64,000 nt of DNA from NCBI GenBank assembly GCA_021825925.1, contig JAKAFP010000002.1:248001-312000 (forward strand), in the 5' to 3' direction. Source of the DNA: Chloroflexota bacterium. Lineage in GTDB: Bacteria > Chloroflexota > Anaerolineae > Anaerolineales > Anaerolineaceae. The notes beneath the pieces are model-generated. The model worked only from the letters and a program-made list of their open reading frames with translations, made no database searches and had not been told where the DNA came from. The first letter of the stretch is position 1; each line of letters begins with the position of its first letter. A program made the position numbers and the translations under genes. Positions 43,701-52,208 of this stretch are shown in pieces.

Positions 43701-43867
43701 ACACCTGGTTTGCCGTTGGCCGTGGGAGGGCCTTCGAAAAACACGTATTCCTTGCCGTCTTTGCGAAGATCCATGCTCTGGTGAAAAACATCATGCTTTT
43801 TCCAATGCGCCAGGACTTTTTCTTCCATCTGGATCACATCCAGCTTTGGTGAAACAGGTTTAAACAT
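40718..43867 (-). CDS. ileS: isoleucyl-tRNA synthetase, type 2 with GVHH motif
   Basis: 1049 residues from ATG 43867 (GGAGG upstream). Sequence features place it in the eukaryote-like IleRS2 group: PTANGKPG, RRGGWDTHGLPVE and YCPRCGTPLSDHEV. The KMSKT loop lies at 597-601. The usual HxGH motif is replaced by GVHH (55-58; codons at 43694-43705), so the first His and the Gly have swapped places. This change is described in some IleRS2 enzymes that are extremely mupirocin-resistant. CP1 editing (TTTPWTLPANV) is present. A T-box leader controls expression. Confidence 0.96.
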   Translation of the reverse strand: MFKPVSPKLDVIQMEEKVLAHWKKHDVFHQSMDLRKDGKEYVFFEGPPTANGKPGVHHVLARAFKDIFPRYKTMQGYHVSRRGGWDTHGLPVEIEVEKKLGFKNKRDIEEFGIGKFNELCRESAFTYIKDWEKLTDRIGYWVDLDTAYITYKNEYMESIWAILKNFWDRDLLYQGYKVVPYCPRCGTPLSDHEVAQGYKEVSEPSLFVRMPLVDAPGTSLLVWTTTPWTLPANVAVAAGADVDYVTVERNLPEGGTERLILAQALVEKVFGEESVTVVDRFKGKQLKGKKYNPLFTFLPTEKPAHYVILGEFVTVEDGSGLVHIAPAFGQDDMQVSLENDLPVLCTVAPDGTFITEVKPWAGVFVKDADPMITKTLDERGLLFKSVVYTHTYPFCWRCSTPLLYYARPTWYIRTSQFKERLVEINDQINWYPEHIKKGRFGNWLANNIDWALGRERYWGTPLPVWECEECHTQTCIGSVAELSEKAGRDLTNSDLHRPHVDEISLKCPDCGKRMRRVPELIDVWFDSGSMPYAQWHYPFENVEKFKEQFPADYICEAVDQTRGWFYSLHAISTLLFDSPSYKNVICLGLILDGQGQKMSKTRGNVVSPWEVLDKNGADAMRWYLYTASPPGQERRFSSDLVGEVLRNFTLTLWNTYSFFVTYANLDGWKPDQNAKIEYSLLDQWLLSSLHTLVKDVTQALETYDVIGATRPIEQFVDQLSNWYLRRSRRRFWKSGSDTDKQAAYATLYEALVTVSKLLAPTMPFIADELFLNLVGSVEEGLPDSVHLMPWPDYDPARINEKLNRDMSLVMRLTSLGHAARNKANRKVRQPLSEAAFAVSTREEASVLEEYADLLEDELNVKTVRSLNSASEAVSYTLNPLPKQLGQKYGNRYPDIRKAVLALEVEKHAQKLLAGESIAVTVNGEALMLLPEEVEVRIQAREGYAVGSEGAYLAALVTDLTPELVQEGLAREFVRRVQDLRKTADLEIADRIILYFNATSGLAEAVKAFADYIQTETLTIEMKTGPVPSDAVPFEDEFDGEKVSIGLKKA

Positions 43868-43884
43868 ACAGCCTCCAAGAATAA

Positions 43885-44147
43885 AAAAATCCCATCCCAA
43901 ATCAGGGACGGGAAAAATTCCGCGGTACCACCCTGCTTCTCACCTAAGTGAGCGCTCGGTCAGGTGCGTCAAAAAGGACAGACCTGCTTCAGGATAACGG
44001 TAGAAGACACCGGTTCACTTACAGGCGGAAAATCCGCGTTCAGGTCACAGCTCCGGAAGGATTTTCAGTTCCATTCTTCTGCCTGGCTCTCACCTTTTCC
44101 AGGTTCGCTTGAGAGAGAAATGCAACCTACTCGTTTCCATCATCACT
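43885..44147 (-). promoter_or_regulatory. T-box riboswitch controlling ileS
   Basis: The leader is about 280 bases. The T-box AGGGTGGTACCGCGG (43920-43934, minus strand) is a perfect consensus. A terminator hairpin TCCCATCCC/GGGACGGGA (43890-43912) is followed by TTTTTTT, and its left arm competes with the antiterminator. Stem I has the GAGTA-type bulge and a distal loop with GGTGAGAGCC. An AUC triplet in GAAAATCC (44060-44062) is the likely isoleucine specifier. Uncharged tRNA-Ile would stabilise the antiterminator and switch ileS on. Confidence 0.95.
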
Positions 44148-44154
44148 TTTCGTT

Positions 44155-44183
44155 ATTATCTCACAAAAAAAGCAAAAAATCAA
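44155..44183 (-). promoter_or_regulatory. promoter of the T-box-ileS unit
   Basis: TTGATT (44178-44183), a 17-base spacer and GATAAT (44155-44160), with TGA before the -10, all on the minus strand. Transcription should start near 44148, at the 5' end of the T-box. Confidence 0.75.
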
Positions 44184-44338
44184 ACATAAAGATTGAATAA
44201 AAAAATAATTTCACTTTTTTTTACATAAAAATTACAGCATTTTTTTCTCTGAAAATGTACCTTATACATTGTGATGAATAAAACCACGCATTATATCTTT
44301 TAGCCTTATTCCATAAGAAGGTAGGGCACGTTTTTCGA

Positions 44339-47305
44339 ATGTTCATTGACGTAGACAACAGGGTTTTCGAAGATATTATCTACCACAGTCAGGATGGTAT
44401 TTGGTCTATTGATGACAAGTACCAAATTACAGCCATAAATCCTGCTGCTGTGGATTTATTGAATAGAGCCTTTGGTGTTACTTTTTCGATCGGAACCAAT
44501 GTCTGCGATTTCCGCCATATCTCGCAAATCAACCCTCTTCTTGATAATTTGGATGATGCCCTGAAAGGCAAGAAGTTTACCGATCAGGAATCAGTGTTCA
44601 TCTCTGAAGGCGAACGTGTTTTTGAAACCTCTTTTTCCCCCATCAACAAAGATGACCAGGTGATCGGTGTTTCAGTCATTTCGCGTGAAATCACTGAACT
44701 GAGCTATTACACCCGGCTTGGAAAATCAAAATTCCGGGAACTGCAAGTCTTAAACACGCTCTCTTCCAAGATCGCGCAAGCCAATACTGTGGATGAGATG
44801 TTTGAAGAATGCACCCGAATTGTGCGCGAGAGCCTGGCTCCTGCGCGCTGTTGGTTCATGTTCCTTGACAAGAAAAGCGGCGTCCTTTGCAGACACCGCA
44901 GCAGTCATTACGACTCAAACGATTCAACCCAAATCACTATCCGTATGGATCACGGGATTACCAGTTGGGTCGCCAAAAACGGCATATCCAAATTTGTGCC
45001 TGATACCAGTCTGGACCCCGATTACTTTGAAGTGGATATTGATACCCGTTCAGAGTTATGCGTTCCAATCATTGTTGCAGATGAGGTTTACGGCGTCATC
45101 AACCTGGAAGCCAGCACGGTAAATGCATTCGCCTCTGAAGATGAACAACTACTAAAGACTATTGCCAATCACATTGCCTCATCCATCGAACGTATTAATT
45201 TGTTCGAAAAAACCGAACGCACCTCCCGTGAGATGAGCGCGCTTTACAAAACCGCACTGGTCACGAGCAACGAACTGGATTCAAATGTGCTCGTCAAACG
45301 ATTGTACGAACAGATCCTTGAATTCTTCAAACCTGACACCTTCCTTTTGGCCTTATACGACCATAAGACGCACGAAATGGAATTGCTGATGGCCGATGCC
45401 ACAGGCAATAAACTTCCTGAATTGACCAACAAACAGCTTACCGTCAAGGAAACCGGTTTAATGAACTGGGTCATGAAAACAAGACAGACCCTCATCACCC
45501 AGGAATTGCGGGTGGATAAACTGCCGGAAGTTGCAATTTATGAAGAAAAGAACAATGTGGGTTCATGGCTTGGCACCTGGCTGGTGGGACGCGACCACCT
45601 CCTCGGCGCCATCTCAATGCAGTGTACCAGGGCAAACGCCTTTGACGAAGAGCATAAACAATTGCTGGTCTCAATGGCCGGTCAGGTAGCCGTAGCCCTT
45701 GAAAATGCACGCCTTTTTGAAGCAGAAAACCAACGCATCAAAGAATTGGCAGCCATTTCCACCCTTTCTTTGGCCATGCGCGAAGCACGTGACCGCAAGG
45801 AATTACTTTCGATCCTTCTGGATGAATTGACCAAAACTGTGCAGGCGGATGCAATCGCCTTGGTAACCAAGGATTCCATCACCCATCAGCAGTTCAGCGA
45901 AATTGCAACCGGTAGATGGGTTCTCAGTTCAAACAATACTGTTCCTGATGAATTAATCGTCTCGGATACAGTCTGGAAAAGCACCTCGCCAGTGATGATC
46001 AATAATGTCAGCTCAGATGAGCAATTGTCAACCTCCCCCTGGATGAAGGATATTGATTCCATTATCGGGCTGCCTTTATCACTACAAGGTGAGACCATTG
46101 GCATCTTGTGGCTAGGCCGTAAAGAAGCCTTTTCGGACGAAGAGATCCGTATTCTGACAGCCTTGGCTGATATTGCCGCCTCGGCCATTCGCAGAACGAC
46201 CCTAAACGACCAAACCACCCGCCAGCTTCAACAGCTTGCCTCTCTGCACGATATTGACCTTGCCATCACGGGCAGTTCTGACATCAAGGTAACCCTTGAT
46301 TTCCTGCTGGGCAGCGCCCTCACCCAACTTGAAATGGACGGAGCGATCATCCAATCCCTCAATCCATTTTCCCAGACGCTCAACTGCATCACCAGCCGCG
46401 GTATATATGACACCCGCATTTTGCGCAGTTTCAGCCGCATGGGCGATGATTTGGCCGGTATCTGTGCCCTTGAACGCCGTTTAATGCAAGAACCAAACCT
46501 GGAAAAAGCCGCCCTTTATTCTCCGCGTGCAAGATTATTCCGCGACGCAGGGTTCAACTCCTACTATGCCATCCCCTTGATCGCCAAAGGTCAGGTAAAA
46601 GGGGTGCTTGAAGTCTTCAGCCAATCCACGTTTAAAGTGACCGGCGATTGGATCAACTTCTTCACCATGCTTTCGACCCAGGCAGCCATCGCCATAGATA
46701 ATGGTGAGTTGTTTGATAATTTGCAGCGCTCAAACATGGACCTGATGGTAGCCTACGACAGTACCCTTGAAGGCTGGGCCAGCGCTCTTGAACTGCGCGA
46801 TGAAGAGACAGAAGGTCATGCACGCCGTGTTACTGAAATGACTGAAAGGCTCGCTCTGGCTGTTGGCGTTCAAGGCATGGAATTGAACAACATCCGCCGC
46901 GGCGCCTTGCTGCACGACATTGGCAAAATGGGCATTCCAGATCAAATTTTGCTAAAACCGGGTCCTTTGAATGATGAAGAGTGGAAGGTCATGCGTACCC
47001 ACCCTGAACTGGCTTATAAACTAATCGCCCCAATTTCATTTCTGCGCCCTGCCATTGACATTCCCTACTGCCACCATGAAAAATGGGATGGTTCGGGTTA
47101 TCCGCGAAAGTTAAAGGGTGAAGACATCCCCTTGAGTGCCAGGTTGTTTGCCATCATTGACGTATGGGATGCACTCTCATCGGACCGCCCCTACCGCAAG
47201 GCCTGGGATGAAAAAAGGGTATACGAACACCTGCTCTCTCAATCAGGCTCCCATTTTGACCCTGCCATTCTCAAAGTCTTCCTCAATCAGGTCATGGGAA
47301 AATAA
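44339..47305 (+). CDS. PAS-multiGAF-HD-GYP protein, likely c-di-GMP phosphodiesterase
   Basis: 988 residues, soluble. An N-terminal PAS domain (about 1-118) precedes what look like four GAF domains (about 130-285, 300-455, 470-615, 625-785). A short helix leads to a C-terminal HD-GYP domain: His827, HD at 859-860, HHEKWDGSGYP with GYP at 920-922, and the late LFAIIDVWDALSSDRPYR. All metal ligands of an active HD-GYP are present, so it probably degrades c-di-GMP in response to several small-molecule or redox signals. No SD is evident. It stands alone and ends at a bidirectional terminator. Confidence 0.93.
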   Translation: MFIDVDNRVFEDIIYHSQDGIWSIDDKYQITAINPAAVDLLNRAFGVTFSIGTNVCDFRHISQINPLLDNLDDALKGKKFTDQESVFISEGERVFETSFSPINKDDQVIGVSVISREITELSYYTRLGKSKFRELQVLNTLSSKIAQANTVDEMFEECTRIVRESLAPARCWFMFLDKKSGVLCRHRSSHYDSNDSTQITIRMDHGITSWVAKNGISKFVPDTSLDPDYFEVDIDTRSELCVPIIVADEVYGVINLEASTVNAFASEDEQLLKTIANHIASSIERINLFEKTERTSREMSALYKTALVTSNELDSNVLVKRLYEQILEFFKPDTFLLALYDHKTHEMELLMADATGNKLPELTNKQLTVKETGLMNWVMKTRQTLITQELRVDKLPEVAIYEEKNNVGSWLGTWLVGRDHLLGAISMQCTRANAFDEEHKQLLVSMAGQVAVALENARLFEAENQRIKELAAISTLSLAMREARDRKELLSILLDELTKTVQADAIALVTKDSITHQQFSEIATGRWVLSSNNTVPDELIVSDTVWKSTSPVMINNVSSDEQLSTSPWMKDIDSIIGLPLSLQGETIGILWLGRKEAFSDEEIRILTALADIAASAIRRTTLNDQTTRQLQQLASLHDIDLAITGSSDIKVTLDFLLGSALTQLEMDGAIIQSLNPFSQTLNCITSRGIYDTRILRSFSRMGDDLAGICALERRLMQEPNLEKAALYSPRARLFRDAGFNSYYAIPLIAKGQVKGVLEVFSQSTFKVTGDWINFFTMLSTQAAIAIDNGELFDNLQRSNMDLMVAYDSTLEGWASALELRDEETEGHARRVTEMTERLALAVGVQGMELNNIRRGALLHDIGKMGIPDQILLKPGPLNDEEWKVMRTHPELAYKLIAPISFLRPAIDIPYCHHEKWDGSGYPRKLKGEDIPLSARLFAIIDVWDALSSDRPYRKAWDEKRVYEHLLSQSGSHFDPAILKVFLNQVMGK

Positions 47306-47324
47306 CAAACTTTACAACTAAAAT

Positions 47325-47354
47325 AAGTCCCCGATTTTTTGAAATCGGGGACTT
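47325..47354. terminator. bidirectional terminator between HD-GYP and pyrimidine phosphorylase genes
   Basis: AAGTCCCCGATTT (47325-47337) pairs with AAATCGGGGACTT (47342-47354) around TTTG. It lies between two convergent stop codons. Confidence 0.88.
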
Positions 47355-47387
47355 GTTCATTAATTGACCAAGAATCCTTGGAATTGA

Positions 47388-48683
47388 TTATTCATAAAAC
47401 AACGGTAAGGGCTCGCATTTGACATCAGTAATTACATGAGCTTTTAGTATTCGCTCTTTTGCCATCTCATAACTCTCACGATTGGCCGCATGCAGCGTGA
47501 ATAAAGCTTCACCCTTGCTGACTTTGTCTCCAACTTTGTGGTGAATAATCACACCCACGGCGTGATCAATTTGATCTTCTTTCTTTTTACGGCCTGCGCC
47601 CATATCCACGGTGGTCTCGCCAATTTCCTTTGCATCAATCCATTTCAGATATCCATCTGCAGGTACACTGATGGTCTCGATCACGGGGGCAAGCGGCATT
47701 TTTTCAGGATGATCCACAAACGAAACATCCCCACCCTGGTTGATCACCATGGAACGGAATTTTTGCCACGCTTCACCGCTGTTGAGTGTTTTTTCAACAA
47801 GTTTTCGCGCTTCAACCAGATCTTTGGCTTTATCTCCGATCACCAGCATATGAGCAGCCACATGCAGACAATGTTCAGTAAAATCCGCTGGACCCTTGCC
47901 ATGAATGGTGTCAATCGCTTCCTTGACTTCCAAGGCGTTGCCGACCGCACAGCCGAGCGGCTGATTCATTTCCGAGAGCAGGGCGATCACCTTGCGTCCA
48001 CTTAAATTGCCGATGGAAACCATAAGGTGCGAAAGCTTTCGGGCTTCATTCAGGTTTTTCATGAAGGCGCCCACACCGATTTTTACATCCAGCACAATGG
48101 CTTGAGCGCCGCCTGCGATTTTCTTGCTCATCACTGATGAGGCAATTAACGGGATGGAATCCACTGTTCCAGTGACATCCCGCAATTTGTAAAGCACCCC
48201 ATCCGCAGGTGCCAGGTCGCCGCTTTGTCCGGCCAATACCAGTCCGGTATCGCGCAACAAACGGATGAATTCATCCCGCGTGAACGCCGTACGAAAACCG
48301 GGGATGGCTTCGACTTTATCGAGTGTGCCGCCGCTAAATCCCAAACCACGGCCTGACATCTTGCCCACCGGCAAACCGCAAGCCGCCACCAGGGGTTCAA
48401 CCACCAGTGTGGTTTTATCGCCAACACCACCGGTTGAATGTTTATCCACTTCAATCGGAACCACATGGCTTAGATCCAAAATCTCGCCCGAGTTGGCCAT
48501 TGCCAGGGTAAGTTCGGTGGTTTCTCTTTCGTTCATCCCATTAAGCATCACGGCCATCAGCCACGCTGCCGCCTGATAATCCGGGATCTGCTTGCTTACC
48601 AACCCATCAATAAAGTATTGAATTTCCTCTTTGGAAAGTTCAAGTTTATCGCGTTTCTTGATAATAATTTCGACTACATTCAT
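47388..48683 (-). CDS. pdp: pyrimidine-nucleoside phosphorylase
   Basis: 431 residues from ATG 48683 (AGGAGT upstream). The family signature SGRGLGFSGGTLDKVEAIPGF starts with residues SGRGLG near 110. KHSTGGVGDKTTLV binds phosphate, and GVGAFM follows. It cleaves thymidine or uridine (and deoxyuridine) with phosphate; choosing between DeoA and Pdp by eye is uncertain. The C-terminal domain carries the barrel-sandwich fold (VIIHHKVGDKVSKGEALF). Confidence 0.92.
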   Translation of the reverse strand: MNVVEIIIKKRDKLELSKEEIQYFIDGLVSKQIPDYQAAAWLMAVMLNGMNERETTELTLAMANSGEILDLSHVVPIEVDKHSTGGVGDKTTLVVEPLVAACGLPVGKMSGRGLGFSGGTLDKVEAIPGFRTAFTRDEFIRLLRDTGLVLAGQSGDLAPADGVLYKLRDVTGTVDSIPLIASSVMSKKIAGGAQAIVLDVKIGVGAFMKNLNEARKLSHLMVSIGNLSGRKVIALLSEMNQPLGCAVGNALEVKEAIDTIHGKGPADFTEHCLHVAAHMLVIGDKAKDLVEARKLVEKTLNSGEAWQKFRSMVINQGGDVSFVDHPEKMPLAPVIETISVPADGYLKWIDAKEIGETTVDMGAGRKKKEDQIDHAVGVIIHHKVGDKVSKGEALFTLHAANRESYEMAKERILKAHVITDVKCEPLPLFYE

Positions 48684-48741
48684 GATCACTCCTGATACTG
48701 AATGACAATTTGTCTGACAATTGTACACTATTCGGTTCAAA

Positions 48742-48769
48742 AAAAGAATCCGGTTTCCCGGATTCTTTT
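48742..48769 (-). terminator. terminator at the end of the rpmH-jag cluster
   Basis: AAAAGAATCCGG (48742-48753) pairs with CCGGATTCTTTT (48758-48769) around TTTC. It is placed just after the jag stop on the minus strand and before the pyrimidine phosphorylase gene. Confidence 0.85.
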
Positions 48770-48775
48770 ACCTTA

Positions 48776-49552
48776 TTAATTCTTTGGTGAGATGGTCACC
48801 TTGCGGTAGGGTTCGTCCCCCATGCTTTCAGTGATCACCTCAGGGTGATTTCTGAGTTCAAGGTGGATCACACGCCGTTCATTGGCTGGCATGGGTTCGA
48901 GCACCTGCCGTCTGCCGGTCTGAATGGCCTGTTCGGCCATCTTGCGGCCCAATTGCCTGAGTTGGCGGTCGCGGCGTTTGCGGTACCCTTGCACATCAAT
49001 CATCATCGGAACCCAGCGACCCAATTCTTTGCTAACGATGAGGCTGGCGATGTATTGAAGTGCGTTCAAGGTTTCTGATCTTCGGCCGATCAAAATGCTT
49101 AGGTCGTTACCCTGAATGTCAATCAGGATGATGCGCTCGTCTTTATCATCTTCAGGTGCGATGTAACAGGGTTCCACCACAGCCTTCACACGCATACGTT
49201 CGAGTAATTCAACGACAACAGTCTTCGAAACTTTGAGAGCCTGTTTTTCTTCATCTGAAAGAGCATTTGTATCAATGGTTTTTGATTCGCGGTACTCAAC
49301 CATCTCGCCAATGGGTGCTGAAGAGGTGTTTGAGGATGTTTGTTTGGGTTCTTCTGCTTTTTCAGGTTCTGTTTTGATGGTCAAACGCACACGTGATTGT
49401 CTTCCACCAATTCCTAATAACCCGCGAGACCCTGCATCCAGTATTTCTACTTCTACCATATCTTCGCTAATACCCAATTGTTTTAGCCCATTGGCAATGG
49501 CTTCATCTGTAGAAGGTGCAATAACTTCAAGAGTAGTTTTTTCCTGGGGCAT
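48776..49552 (-). CDS. jag: Jag/KhpB RNA-binding protein
   Basis: 258 residues. Three domains: Jag-N (about 4-52, ending GSRGLLGIGG), an acidic/Ser linker, a KH domain (about 110-180, GxxG seen as IGRR in GNDLSILIGRRSETL) and an R3H domain (about 185-255, RRVIHLELRNHP). KhpB binds small RNAs and mRNAs and affects cell division and envelope growth in Gram-positives. It is the last gene of the conserved rpmH-rnpA-yidD-yidC-jag cluster. Confidence 0.94.
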   Translation of the reverse strand: MPQEKTTLEVIAPSTDEAIANGLKQLGISEDMVEVEILDAGSRGLLGIGGRQSRVRLTIKTEPEKAEEPKQTSSNTSSAPIGEMVEYRESKTIDTNALSDEEKQALKVSKTVVVELLERMRVKAVVEPCYIAPEDDKDERIILIDIQGNDLSILIGRRSETLNALQYIASLIVSKELGRWVPMMIDVQGYRKRRDRQLRQLGRKMAEQAIQTGRRQVLEPMPANERRVIHLELRNHPEVITESMGDEPYRKVTISPKN

Positions 49553-49575
49553 TTTTTTGTCTCGATTCTCTGCTA

Positions 49576-50361
49576 TCAGGGTTTTTTAAGTTCTGTTTTC
49601 TTGAGCCATGGGAATATGTTTCCCCAATATATTTTACCAGTTATAGCGTATTGCAAGATTTGAATCACATTTGATACAACAAAGTATAGTGCCAAACCGG
49701 CTGAAAGGGTATAAGATAACCAACCCATCAAGATCGGCATATACAGATTCATCATTTTAGTCATCATGGCACCCTGGTCATTTGCGCCCGGTTGCGGGGG
49801 TGGTGCAATTACCTTGGATGAAATGAAGGTTGTGATCACGACGATAATGGTCAAAACAGGAATACCAAAGCTGATGCCGGGAATGTAAAGACGTTCCGGC
49901 TGGCCCAATTCCATCCACAAAAAGTGGGTATTCAATGGAATTAATTCAGGGATCTTCAAAAAGCCGGGATAGATGTGCCGGGTTAATTTCAAAAGATCCA
50001 ATGGTGCGGAGGCAATACTCTGGATCAATGCCTGGTAAAGACCGATGATGATCGGAAACTGCAGTAAGGTCGGCAAACAGGAAGACAGAGGATTGATCTT
50101 CAACTCTTGATAGAGCTTCATCTGTTCCTGGGCCAATTTTTCCTTGTCATTCTTGTATTTCTCTTGAATGTCGAGGTATCTTTTGTTTTTCTGCAATTCC
50201 TGCATGGCTTGTGCACCCTTGATCTGCTTGGCAGTCAATGGGTACAAGATAACCCTGGTTAATGTGGTGAACAGAATGATGGCAACACCAAAGTTGCCTA
50301 CCATCATGTAGATCCATAGAAGCAGGTTAATAAACGGTTTGATAATAATGGTATCCCACAT
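49576..50361 (-). CDS. yidC: YidC/Oxa1 membrane protein insertase
   Basis: 261 residues with five predicted membrane helices. It is the short form without the large periplasmic domain, typical of monoderm bacteria. LTRVILYPLTAKQIKGAQAMQ and the helical hairpin QEKYKNDKEKLAQEQMKLYQ are the conserved cytoplasmic region. PLSSCLPTLLQFPIIIGLYQAL is the core helix. It inserts and folds membrane proteins with or without SecYEG. It lies 23 bases upstream of jag. Confidence 0.95.
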   Translation of the reverse strand: MWDTIIIKPFINLLLWIYMMVGNFGVAIILFTTLTRVILYPLTAKQIKGAQAMQELQKNKRYLDIQEKYKNDKEKLAQEQMKLYQELKINPLSSCLPTLLQFPIIIGLYQALIQSIASAPLDLLKLTRHIYPGFLKIPELIPLNTHFLWMELGQPERLYIPGISFGIPVLTIIVVITTFISSKVIAPPPQPGANDQGAMMTKMMNLYMPILMGWLSYTLSAGLALYFVVSNVIQILQYAITGKIYWGNIFPWLKKTELKKP

Positions 50362-50375
50362 GGTTTATGCCATCC

Positions 50376-51446
50376 TTATTTCTTGGTGGAGGTGGTGTAA
50401 ACCCAACTCTGTTTGACGTCCGTATCGAACGCAACCAGGGGATTTGCACCTTTAGTGGCAACGACTACAAATAAATTGCCATTGATTGAAAGATTTGAAT
50501 AGATCGAGCCACCAACAGTTTTTGTTCCAAGATTGGAACCGTCAAAACCGATGGTAATAATATCGCCATTCTCTTTGCCAAACACGATGCCATCTTTGAC
50601 AACAGCACCCGAACCGATGACCGCAGACTCAACATTAATTGAGTCAACCACCGATCCGTCATCTGCTTTAAGAATATTGATGATGCCGGTCTGATCACCA
50701 AAATATAATTGGCCTTCGACAAAATTAGGAGCTGCCCAAACACCACCAGCCACCTTGGTTTCCCATAGGATGGTTCCTTTGGCGCTGTCCAGAGCGAAGA
50801 CGTCTCCATCAAGGTTACCGATATAAAGAACACCGTCTACAAGGGTAGGTCGGGCAACCAATGAGGCTTTAAGATCGGTCTTCCATTTTTGTTCGCCTGT
50901 GGCAAGGTCGACCGCATAAAGGTAATGATCAAAATTGGGAGCAAATACCAACGTGCCATCACTTGCAGGCTGTGCCCAGAAAGAATTCTCAGCGGTGAAC
51001 GTCCATAAAAGTGATCCCTGGAGGTCCAAACCATACAAGGATTTATCAGCGTTGGGCGCAATAAGGGTTTCACCCACCACTAATGGAGAATCAATGTATT
51101 TGCCTTTTGCGCCTGTGAATTGCCAGTTTTGTGTGACGCCATCCCGGCTGTTAATGCTGGTCAACAGATGACCTGTATCCGCGAGGATGAGCTGGTCACC
51201 AACGAGAACCGGAGCAGCAAGAAATGTTCTGGCTGCAACCATCTTCTCAGGATAAGTCCAAATGCTGGCTCCATTGTCAAGCCTTAAAGCCATAACCTGG
51301 GCGCCATTGGCAAAATAGACTGCTGAATCTGTGACCGTCGCTCCACCCCAGCTGGTCGCAGTAGAAGCGCTGCTGGAAGAGCAGGAGGTTAACATCAACG
51401 CAAGTACAGAAATTGCCACAAAGATTGTCAGTATTTTATTTTTCAT
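50376..51446 (-). CDS. PQQ-like beta-propeller lipoprotein (BamB-like)
   Basis: 356 residues. The signal peptide ends in lipobox LTSC (Cys22), followed by a Ser-rich linker. The rest is a beta-propeller of PQQ/quinoprotein-type repeats: blades carry GASIWTYPEK, LYGLDLQGSLLWTF, LYAVDLATGEQKWKTD and VFALDSAKGTILWETK. There is no PQQ-binding enzyme motif, so it is a scaffold like BamB rather than a dehydrogenase. It lies between yidD and yidC (gaps 56 and 14 bases), an unusual insertion in this cluster. A role in membrane protein folding is a guess from position. Confidence 0.85.
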   Translation of the reverse strand: MKNKILTIFVAISVLALMLTSCSSSSASTATSWGGATVTDSAVYFANGAQVMALRLDNGASIWTYPEKMVAARTFLAAPVLVGDQLILADTGHLLTSINSRDGVTQNWQFTGAKGKYIDSPLVVGETLIAPNADKSLYGLDLQGSLLWTFTAENSFWAQPASDGTLVFAPNFDHYLYAVDLATGEQKWKTDLKASLVARPTLVDGVLYIGNLDGDVFALDSAKGTILWETKVAGGVWAAPNFVEGQLYFGDQTGIINILKADDGSVVDSINVESAVIGSGAVVKDGIVFGKENGDIITIGFDGSNLGTKTVGGSIYSNLSINGNLFVVVATKGANPLVAFDTDVKQSWVYTTSTKK

Positions 51447-51502
51447 TCTTTATTTTTCCCTTTATTGATGGGGTCGTTTCATTATATCTTGATTAGATTG
51501 AC

Positions 51503-51796
51503 CTATGGCACCGGGTCAAATCCACCGGCATTGTAGGGGTTACATCGCAGCACACGCCAGATCGCCATGCCTGTGCCCTTGATGGCACCATATTTGTAAA
51601 TTGCCTGATATCCATAATGTGAGCAGGTCGGATAAAATCTGCATGTATCCGCTGGTAAAACCGGTGAGATCGCCTTCTGGTATCCCCTGATCAACCCTAA
51701 AAGAATGAATCTGGGAATGTTTCCAATTTTGAATGGTAAATCTCTTAAACGAGGTTCGACAACCTCAACTTGCTGGTCTTCCTGCATCATTGTCAT
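51503..51796 (-). CDS. yidD: membrane protein insertion efficiency factor YidD
   Basis: 97 residues. The family core is clear: [16 protein letters not shown], then [15 protein letters not shown] and [18 protein letters not shown], with the three conserved Cys. The N-terminus is about 20 residues longer than usual because the start lies inside rnpA (32-base overlap). YidD is an inner-membrane-associated helper of YidC-dependent insertion. Confidence 0.94.
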   Translation of the reverse strand: MTMMQEDQQVEVVEPRLRDLPFKIGNIPRFILLGLIRGYQKAISPVLPADTCRFYPTCSHYGYQAIYKYGAIKGTGMAIWRVLRCNPYNAGGFDPVP

Positions 51797-52133
51797 CCGG
51801 ACCGATCAATTCCGCTCTATTCAATAACTGCTTCACTGCACTTTTTAGTTCAACAGGCGTCGCATTATTAATAGGTTCGCGGGCAATTACCAATATATCA
51901 GATGGTTTTAATAAAAACGGGAGGAATTCTGAAAAAGTTGCTCTTAACCTGCGTTTGGCGCGGTTTCTAACAACCGCATTCCCAATTCTTTTTCCGGTAA
52001 TAATCCCAGCCCGTGAATTCTCAACTTCACCTTGAGCTACCTTTAACACTGCAAGCGGGTGCGTATAAGTTTTGCCTAAATGACGCACCCGCTTGAAGTC
52101 AATCGCTCGGGTAATTCGAAACTTGGGTTTCAC
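51765..52133 (-). CDS. rnpA: ribonuclease P protein component
   Basis: 122 residues. The RNase P signature [18 protein letters not shown] is intact, and the N-terminal [15 protein letters not shown] is typical. It binds the 5' leader and the catalytic RNA to mature tRNAs. The RNA subunit gene is not in the window. The 3' end overlaps yidD and the gene follows rpmH after 75 bases. Confidence 0.94.
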   Translation of the reverse strand: MKPKFRITRAIDFKRVRHLGKTYTHPLAVLKVAQGEVENSRAGIITGKRIGNAVVRNRAKRRLRATFSEFLPFLLKPSDILVIAREPINNATPVELKSAVKQLLNRAELIGPDDNDAGRPAS

Positions 52134-52208
52134 CCATTAACCTGCCTTCTCTCTTCTGCAATCAAATCCACCAGAAATGAGTTCAAGGCTAGCCTTTATG
52201 GTCCGAAA

